Shown: piece after piece, positions 58,944-64,000 of the stretch | Layout of the letters: each line of letters opens with the position of its first letter | Position numbering within the stretch: the first letter of the stretch is position 1 | Assembly (NCBI RefSeq): GCF_003051005.1 | Contig: NZ_QAOW01000010.1 | Span: forward strand, 1-64,000 | Direction: 5' to 3' | Origin: Rhodococcus sp. OK519 | Lineage (GTDB): Bacteria > Actinomycetota > Actinomycetes > Mycobacteriales > Mycobacteriaceae | Length of the DNA stretch: 64,000 nt | Made by a program: the position numbers and the translations under genes | The notes under the pieces: model-generated | Database searches by the model: none | What the model was told of the DNA's origin: nothing | Seen by the model: the letters and a program-made list of their open reading frames with translations, nothing else

Positions 58944-60512
58944 ATGGAAGCTGTGGAGATCGCCTCGGCGCAGGCGCCTGGAACCCTGGTGGTCGAGACG
59001 CCCAGCGGCCCCGTTCGCGGATATGCCGACGGTTCGGTTTACGCCTGGAAGGGGATTCCTTACGCGGCGCCGCCGATCGGGGACCTGCGCTTCCGCAGTC
59101 CGGCCCCGCCCGCACCGTGGGACGACGTGCTCGACGCGAACGCTTTCGGGGCGATGGCGCCGCAGGGACATGACACGTCCGTCCCCCTCGATCCGTCGAT
59201 GCGGATCGACGAGGACTGCCTGACGATCAATGTGTGGGCCCCGCGACCGGACGGCACCCCCCGCCCGGTGATGGTGTGGATCCACGGCGGCGCGTACTGC
59301 CTGGGCTCGTCGGCCCAGCCGATCTACGACGGCCGCCTTCTGGCCGAACGCGGCGACGTCGTGCTGGTCAGCTTCAACTACCGCCTCGGGACCCTCGGCT
59401 TCCTCGATCTGTCGTCGTTCTCGACGGCGGATCGGACGTTCGAGTCGAATATCGGGCTGCGGGATCAGATCGCGGCCCTCGAGTGGGTGCGCGACAACAT
59501 CGCGGCGTTCGGCGGTGACCCCGAGGACGTGACGGTGTTCGGCGAATCGTCCGGCGGCGGCGCGATCACGACGTTGATGACGGTGCCGCGGGCGGAGGGG
59601 CTGTTCCACCGGGCCATTGCGCAGAGTCCGCCGTCGACGTCGGTGTACGGCGCCGAGCGGGCGGCATCGGTCGCGGCCCGCTTCCTCGAGATCCTCGATC
59701 TTCCCGTCGACCGGATCGGCGAACTCGGCGAGATGCCGGTCGAACACTTGGTCAAGGCGGGCGACATGCTCGTCGACGAGGTGCCGACGAAGGTTCCGGG
59801 CACGCTCGCGATGGCGCCGGTGGTCGATCGTGACCTCGTTCCGCACTATCCGGTCGCCGCCTTCCAGAAGGGGTACTCGCACCGGATCCCGCTCATCATC
59901 GGATCCAACAAGGACGAGGCGTCGATCTTCAAGTTCATGCGCTCGCCGCTGCTGCCGGTGAGCGCCGAGGCGGTGCAGCAGATGTTCGTCGGGCTCGCCC
60001 AGGACAACCCGGGACTCTCGCCGCTGCGCCTGGCAGAGATCGTCGCTGCGTACCCGGATAGCGCGAAAGCGCGAGGGGTGCTTGCAATTTCGCGTGACGC
60101 GGCCTTTCGGATGCCCGCGCTGTGGGTGGCCGACGCGCACAGTCGGCACTCACCCACCTGGGTGTACCGGTTCGACCACGCCACCCCGCTGCTCAAGGCG
60201 GCCCGCGTCGGGGCCGGGCATGCCACCGAATTGCCGTACGTGTTCGGCAATTTCGGAACGCTCAGTCCCGACCCCACCTTCTGGCTGGGGGGCCGCAAGA
60301 CTGCGATCGAGGTGTCCGGCCGCGTGCAGCGCCGGTGGCTGGCCTTCGCGCGGCACGGTGTCCCCGCCGCCCTCGACGGCTCCAAGCACTGGGCGCCGTA
60401 TACCGAGGAGACCCGGTCGACGCTCCTGATCGACAGCCACGACAGTCTCGTGCCGGATCCCGACCACGCGATGCGGGTGGCGTGGGGCGACGAGGTAATG
60501 GGTTTCAGCTAG
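58944..60512 (+). CDS. Type B carboxylesterase
   Basis: The 522-residue product starts at an ATG behind GAGGAGGG. It has the carboxylesterase/lipase pattern: VYAWKGIPYAAPP, DEDCLTINVW, the oxyanion segment VMVWIHGGAYCLGSS, nucleophile FGESSGGG, acid in IIGSNKDEASIF and His in GAGHATELPYVFG. There is no signal peptide, so it is cytosolic. Substrates are carboxylic esters of many kinds, and p-nitrobenzyl esterase is a typical relative. It is divergent from tenA and convergent with the nitroreductase gene, overlapping it by 4 bp. Confidence 0.92.
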   Translation: MEAVEIASAQAPGTLVVETPSGPVRGYADGSVYAWKGIPYAAPPIGDLRFRSPAPPAPWDDVLDANAFGAMAPQGHDTSVPLDPSMRIDEDCLTINVWAPRPDGTPRPVMVWIHGGAYCLGSSAQPIYDGRLLAERGDVVLVSFNYRLGTLGFLDLSSFSTADRTFESNIGLRDQIAALEWVRDNIAAFGGDPEDVTVFGESSGGGAITTLMTVPRAEGLFHRAIAQSPPSTSVYGAERAASVAARFLEILDLPVDRIGELGEMPVEHLVKAGDMLVDEVPTKVPGTLAMAPVVDRDLVPHYPVAAFQKGYSHRIPLIIGSNKDEASIFKFMRSPLLPVSAEAVQQMFVGLAQDNPGLSPLRLAEIVAAYPDSAKARGVLAISRDAAFRMPALWVADAHSRHSPTWVYRFDHATPLLKAARVGAGHATELPYVFGNFGTLSPDPTFWLGGRKTAIEVSGRVQRRWLAFARHGVPAALDGSKHWAPYTEETRSTLLIDSHDSLVPDPDHAMRVAWGDEVMGFS

Positions 60513-61141
60513 CCGTTCGGCACCTCGACGAAGCGGTTCCAGCTGCGCACCTCCTCGACGGGGCGGCGCGACGCGGGCTTGAAGTCCGTGCCGAGCGTGT
60601 ACGCGATGGGGAAGAGGCCGACCTGGGTGTAGCCGTCCGGGATGCCGAGGACCTCGGCGATCTGGCGCTCCCGCAGCAGGTGGACCGTCGTCCATGCCGA
60701 TCCCAGGCCCCGGGCCCGCAGTGCGAGCATGAAGCTCCACACCGCGGGAATGACCGACCCCCACCGGCTGGCCTGCATGAACACCTCCATGCCGCGCGCG
60801 TCGTCCTTCAGCACCGGAATCGCGAGGGCCGGGACCTCGTGCAGATGCTCGCCGAGATACTCGACGGACGGCCGGATTCGGCCGGACTGGGCAGGGTCGG
60901 GGTTGCGCATGTTCGTCCGCGCCATCGCCTCGGCCAGGCCCTCGCGGTACAGCTCGGCGACCTGCGCGCGCACGGCGGGATCGTCGACGATCACCCAGTG
61001 CCACAGTTGACGATTCGAGCCGTTGGGTGCCTGCAGCGCCAGCCGCAGGCACTCGTCGATCAGCTCGCGCGGAACGGGGCGGGAGAAGTCGAGGCGCTTG
61101 CGTACGGTCCGAGTGGTTGTCAGTGCAGTTTCGAGATCCAC
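60509..61141 (-). CDS. Nitroreductase-family flavoprotein
   Basis: The 210-residue product starts at a GTG with AAAGGA upstream. The FMN-binding motif TRTVRKRLDF with APNGSNRQLWHWVIV is clear, and SVIPAVWSFMLALRARGLGS plus the late VGLFPIAYTLG strand complete the nitro-FMN-reductase fold. Such enzymes reduce nitro groups, quinones or enones with NAD(P)H. A long perfect dyad lies directly before the ribosome site, pointing to tight repression. The regulator is not in the window. Confidence 0.88.
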   Translation of the reverse strand: MDLETALTTTRTVRKRLDFSRPVPRELIDECLRLALQAPNGSNRQLWHWVIVDDPAVRAQVAELYREGLAEAMARTNMRNPDPAQSGRIRPSVEYLGEHLHEVPALAIPVLKDDARGMEVFMQASRWGSVIPAVWSFMLALRARGLGSAWTTVHLLRERQIAEVLGIPDGYTQVGLFPIAYTLGTDFKPASRRPVEEVRSWNRFVEVPNG

Positions 61142-61155
61142 GGGTCCGGATCCTT

Positions 61156-61199
61156 TCGTCCGTGCCGTTTGCAACGATCGTTGCATTCGGCACGGACGA
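61156..61199. promoter_or_regulatory. 44-bp DNA dyad directly upstream of the nitroreductase ribosome site
   Basis: A perfect 16-bp core, TGCAACGATCGTTGCA (61170-61185), is flanked by TT on both sides and then by perfect 12-bp arms (61156-61167 and 61188-61199). Only the two 2-bp steps break symmetry. The core resembles the TetR-type operators earlier in the window (GCAACAAN...). It could be an operator read by a TetR repressor or a leader hairpin that masks the start. Confidence 0.6.
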
Positions 61200-61215
61200 T
61201 ACCGCCGGCGCCCTG

Positions 61216-61512
61216 TCAGTGCTCGTTCGGCGCGACCCCGAGCTTGTCGCATGCCGCGCGGTACAGCGCGACCACCTCCGTGCGAATCGACGCCCGGTCG
61301 GTGACCGGTCCCAGCCACGGCACGTGCACGGTCCGCTCGGCGCCGTCGACGTCGGCGACCCATTCGCCGGCGTCGCCGTCGAGTCCGGTCATACGGGCGG
61401 CACTGGCGTTCGGCTGGGCGAAGGCGCGCACGATGAGCAGGTTGTCTTCGGTGTGGTCGCCATTCATGTGGCCGGTCACCGCGGTGATAACGGCGGCATC
61501 GAAGGTAGTCAT
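61216..61512 (-). CDS. DUF2470 protein (HugZ C-terminal-domain-like)
   Basis: The 98-residue product is a stand-alone DUF2470 domain: TAVTGHMNGDHTEDNLLIVR with the HMN-DH pattern, MTGLDGDAGEWVA and RTEVVALYRAACDKLG. In HugZ-type haem oxygenases and in plant chloroplast relatives this domain accompanies haem handling. Its ATG overlaps the MFS stop (ATGA), so both proteins are made together. An IdeR/DtxR-like box lies just before its start inside the MFS gene. Haem or iron metabolism is therefore the best guess. Confidence 0.85.
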   Translation of the reverse strand: MTTFDAAVITAVTGHMNGDHTEDNLLIVRAFAQPNASAARMTGLDGDAGEWVADVDGAERTVHVPWLGPVTDRASIRTEVVALYRAACDKLGVAPNEH

Positions 61513-62774
61513 GACGGTGAGCCTAACCTCACCGTCGGGGGCTTCCGGTCGGCGTCCAGTTCGCGCAGCACCGGCAGGGAGAAGCACACCGCGGCGACCG
61601 CGACCACCGGGATCGCGAGCACGAAGAACGTGGTGCGGATGCCGAGTTGATCGATGAGGGGTCCGGCCAGCAGGTAGCCGAGCGGCCCGGCCGCGTACGC
61701 GGTGGACGTCATCACGCCGACGACACGTCCGCGCATGTGCTCGGGACTGCGGGTCTGCATGGCCCAGTTGGCGATCGGGCCCACAGGCCCGTATACGAGG
61801 CCGATCACGACGGACAGGCCGAGCAGCACCCAGAGGGGTGGCAGGAACGCCATGCCGATCATCGCGAGGCCCAGTCCGGTGACCGCGACGAGCATCAGAT
61901 TCCGGCGTTTGAGATAGGGCGCGAGGGCCCCGTAGGACAGCGCGCCCACGAGTCCGCCGATGCTCATCGCCATCAGTACCCAGCCGAGTTGGGCAGGCTC
62001 GCCGCGGTCGGTGAAGTACTTGGGGAACAACACCGATTCGATCGGCATGTACAGCGCGACGATGACCATGTCGACCAGTGCCAGGGTGCGCAGCAGGCGG
62101 TCCCGCCACACGAACTTCAGCCCCTCGAGCGTGCCCGTCCACATCGATGCCGGGCGGGTCGCATGGTCGGGCCGGCCCGCATTTTCGAGGCGCAGGAATG
62201 CGATCGTCACGAGCGACAGCACGAAGCAGATTGCGGTGACCCACAGCGTGCTCTCCGGTCCGATCAGTGCGATCAGCACGCCACCGACACCCGGACCGAT
62301 CAGGTACGCCACGTTGTAGTTGGCCTCGTACAGGCTGTTGACGCGGTCGAGTCGCCACCCCGCTGCCTTGGTCGCGGCCGGCAGCATCGATTCGCGGGCC
62401 GAGATCCCGGCCGGGTCGAACGTCGCACCGAGCGCCGCGAGTGCCGCGAGGATCGGCACCGACAATCCCACCGTCCCCGCGACGACGGGAATCGCGGCCA
62501 CCGACAATGCGGACAACGCGTCCGACACCAGTGACGTGGGTCGGCGGCCGAACCGGTCGACGACGGTGCCCGAGAACAGGCTCGCGAGCAGTAGCGGGAG
62601 GGTGGCCGCGCCCGCGACGATCGCGGCGTCGGTGGCGCGTCCGGTCTGTTCGAGAACCAGCCACGGCAGCGCGACGATCACGATGCCGTTGCCGGTGGCC
62701 GACAACAGCGTCGCGACGTTGAGCAGGATCAACGGTGCGAGACTGCGGGATGCGGTCACGTCGGGGGTGGTCAC
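61509..62774 (-). CDS. MFS transporter, EntS-like (MFS_3) type
   Basis: The 421-residue product has about 12 membrane segments, for example LLNVATLLSATGNGIVIVAL, AAIVAGAATLPLLLASLF, the motif VVDRFGRRPTSL (loop 2-3), LVDMVIVALYMPIES, GLAMIGMAFLPPLWVLLGL and VLAIPVVAVAAVCF. The loop between helices 6 and 7 and the motif spacing recall the enterobactin-exporter EntS branch, whose members export siderophores or macrolides. GTG 62774 fits AGAAGG, and the upstream frame is Arg/Ser-rich. Coupled to the DUF2470 gene. Confidence 0.87.
   Translation of the reverse strand: MTTPDVTASRSLAPLILLNVATLLSATGNGIVIVALPWLVLEQTGRATDAAIVAGAATLPLLLASLFSGTVVDRFGRRPTSLVSDALSALSVAAIPVVAGTVGLSVPILAALAALGATFDPAGISARESMLPAATKAAGWRLDRVNSLYEANYNVAYLIGPGVGGVLIALIGPESTLWVTAICFVLSLVTIAFLRLENAGRPDHATRPASMWTGTLEGLKFVWRDRLLRTLALVDMVIVALYMPIESVLFPKYFTDRGEPAQLGWVLMAMSIGGLVGALSYGALAPYLKRRNLMLVAVTGLGLAMIGMAFLPPLWVLLGLSVVIGLVYGPVGPIANWAMQTRSPEHMRGRVVGVMTSTAYAAGPLGYLLAGPLIDQLGIRTTFFVLAIPVVAVAAVCFSLPVLRELDADRKPPTVRLGSPS
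61513..61531. promoter_or_regulatory. IdeR/DtxR-like box in the 3' end of the MFS gene
   Basis: On the minus strand TGAGGTTAGGCTCACCGTC matches 15 of 19 positions of the iron-box consensus TWAGGTTAGSCTAACCTWA. It ends at the DUF2470 start. An 8-bp inverted repeat (ACGGTGAG...CTCACCGT) covers the same place. Its position inside coding sequence lowers confidence. Confidence 0.4.
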
Positions 62775-62912
62775 GGCACGGGCCTTCTGTCGAGCGGGCG
62801 TCGTTCCGAAGCTAACAGCGCGACAGGAAGCCGTGCGAGTGGTTTTCGCGGAGCGACCGTTGCGCGCAGATTCTGGAGGATCCCGCGCAAGCACCGAAGG
62901 CGTCGTCGCGGG

Positions 62913-63431
62913 CTATTGTTCCCCGCGCCGAGAGGCGGCGAAGGTGCCGTCAGCGTGTTGTGATGCGGGATCGTTCACGGATGCCGTCAGGGCGGTCGCA
63001 AACAGGCTCCATCCGAGGTAGGCGCTCAGGATGGCGCCGTTGACCCGGTCCCGGCGGGCCACATCGACGACTTCGGTGGCGAGAGCCACGTCGAGAGCCG
63101 CGATCACCGCCAGCGACAGTCGCTTGCTTCGGACTCCGAAGAAGGTATGCGGCCACACGGCATTCAAAGCAAGTTGAGTCCCGTGCAACGCCCACGTCCG
63201 ACGCGGCGTCCCGGCGCCGACCATCCGCCAGCCCACGACACCGATGCCGGTGTAGAGCCCGGTCCAGACCGGACCGAACACGCTGGCAGGAGGCGCCCAC
63301 GCCGGCTTCTCCAACTGCGCGTACACGTCCGGGGCTCGCCGGCTACCGAATGCTCCGATCGCGGCCGCTGCCGCCGGCGCTCCCACCGCGACCACGGACG
63401 CAAGCAAGGGCTTACGAGTTGTGAACGTCAT
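62913..63431 (-). CDS. TspO/MBR-family membrane protein
   Basis: The 172-residue product has five predicted membrane segments and family signatures KPAWAPPASVFGPVWTGLYT and VVGWRMVG near residues 45-75, with ALNAVWPHTFFGVRSKRLSL after them. TspO proteins bind porphyrins and cholesterol-like ligands and regulate tetrapyrrole export or stress responses. ATG 63431 fits GAGGAG. It lies upstream of, and on the same strand as, the MFS-DUF2470 pair, 138 bp away. That pair also fits a haem theme, but no shared operon is proven. Confidence 0.87.
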   Translation of the reverse strand: MTFTTRKPLLASVVAVGAPAAAAAIGAFGSRRAPDVYAQLEKPAWAPPASVFGPVWTGLYTGIGVVGWRMVGAGTPRRTWALHGTQLALNAVWPHTFFGVRSKRLSLAVIAALDVALATEVVDVARRDRVNGAILSAYLGWSLFATALTASVNDPASQHADGTFAASRRGEQ

Positions 63432-63593
63432 GTACTCGCTCCTCTCCCGCAAGGTAGGAAAGCAATCACGCACCGGGTTTTCCGTTCATCATGACGCTAC
63501 GCCTCGGGACGGCGGCCGGTTGCCGCGGCGGCAATCGTGAGTCCGACAGTGACTCTGTGCTTGTGCACGATTCGGGTCTGGGATGATCTCGGC

Positions 63594-64000
63594 GTGCCCC
63601 AGAACTGGATCCGAGGGATGACTGCGACTCTGTGGGGTCGAATCCGCGCGATCATGCGCCGATTGTCGTCGGCGTTCGGCCGCTCCAGCCTGGCCCTGAC
63701 GGGACGCCGTGAGCAGTTCGATCCGGCCCATCCGTGGTTTCTCAGTGCTACTGAACGAGACAACAGCGACACCCGGATTCGGGAGTGGACCGACAGCAAC
63801 GACGTCATCCCGCTGATTCATGGAAGGGTCTACTTCGCGGCGCTGGCGAAGGCGTTGGCCCGCGCCGGTTCCAACGACCTGGTGCTGTTCACGGATTGGC
63901 GCGGCGACGCCGACCAACAGCTCGTCGACGGCGTGACGGTGGCCGATGCATTTGCGGGCGCCGCGCGCAGGGGCGCGACGGTCCGGGGAATGATGTGGCG
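63594..64000 (+). CDS. Phospholipase D-family protein, N-terminal part (runs off the right edge)
   Basis: An open frame of 135 codons continues to the window end. It encodes HPWFLSATERDNSDTRIREW, VIPLIHGRVYFAALAKALAR and LVLFTDWRGDADQQLVDGVT, the pattern at the start of actinobacterial phospholipase D-like proteins before the first HKD motif. HKD motifs lie outside the window. GTG 63594 or ATG 63618 are the likely starts; the first lies in a weak context. Function (phosphatidyl transfer or nuclease-like) cannot be judged. Confidence 0.7.
   Translation, partial: MPQNWIRGMTATLWGRIRAIMRRLSSAFGRSSLALTGRREQFDPAHPWFLSATERDNSDTRIREWTDSNDVIPLIHGRVYFAALAKALARAGSNDLVLFTDWRGDADQQLVDGVTVADAFAGAARRGATVRGMMW

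Noticed and set aside
58944-60512. Longer start at 58812 for the carboxylesterase
   Set aside because: It would overlap the TPP riboswitch region, and the clear GAGGAGGG site supports ATG 58944.

Overview
The window is high-GC actinobacterial DNA and most likely comes from Rhodococcus or a close relative in the mycolic-acid-containing Corynebacteriales. Pointers are a KshA start at the left edge and a KstD-type steroid dehydrogenase, an antigen-85-like mycolyltransferase, a TY-Chap protein, a DUF4232 lipoprotein, frequent GTG starts and tightly overlapping genes. No transposase, CRISPR array, tRNA or rRNA was seen.

Layout. 1-161: start of kshA (minus). 733-4297: peptide-type binding lipoprotein, IclR regulator and phosphotriesterase-family hydrolase. 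4353-16619: an acyl-CoA-type catabolic cluster built around a TetR repressor. It has a crotonase and an SDR on the minus strand, and on the plus strand a small protein, CoA ligase, duplicated class III CoA-transferase, cysteine-less thiolase-fold protein plus DUF35 partner, SDR, amidohydrolase, small protein and MDR dehydrogenase. A shared 16-bp operator occurs at three promoters of this cluster. 16847-20480: cell-envelope and housekeeping genes. 20700-26065: allophanate hydrolase, an ABC importer and a GntR/FCD regulator, with matching paired GTATAC-type boxes in front of both transcription units. 26153-28860: chorismate-mutase-like protein, leaderless MarR and a FadD.

29057-47716 is one 6219-residue nonribosomal peptide synthetase with order C-A-T-E-C-A-T-C-A-T-C-A-T-C-A-T-C: five modules, one epimerase, a terminal condensation domain and no thioesterase. 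Module 2 carries the classic serine code. Three related family-2 glycosyltransferases follow (47725-50392), and an acyl-CoA ligase lies upstream, so a glycosylated acyl-pentapeptide is a reasonable but unproven product.

50448-64000 holds a sirtuin, a family-5 uracil-DNA glycosylase, a glyoxalase-fold protein, KstD, a secreted S1 protease, and a thiamin salvage operon (TPP riboswitch, tenA, ABC importer). These are followed by a carboxylesterase, a nitroreductase behind a long DNA dyad, an EntS-like MFS exporter coupled to a DUF2470 protein with an IdeR-like box, a TspO protein, and the start of a phospholipase D-family gene at the right edge.
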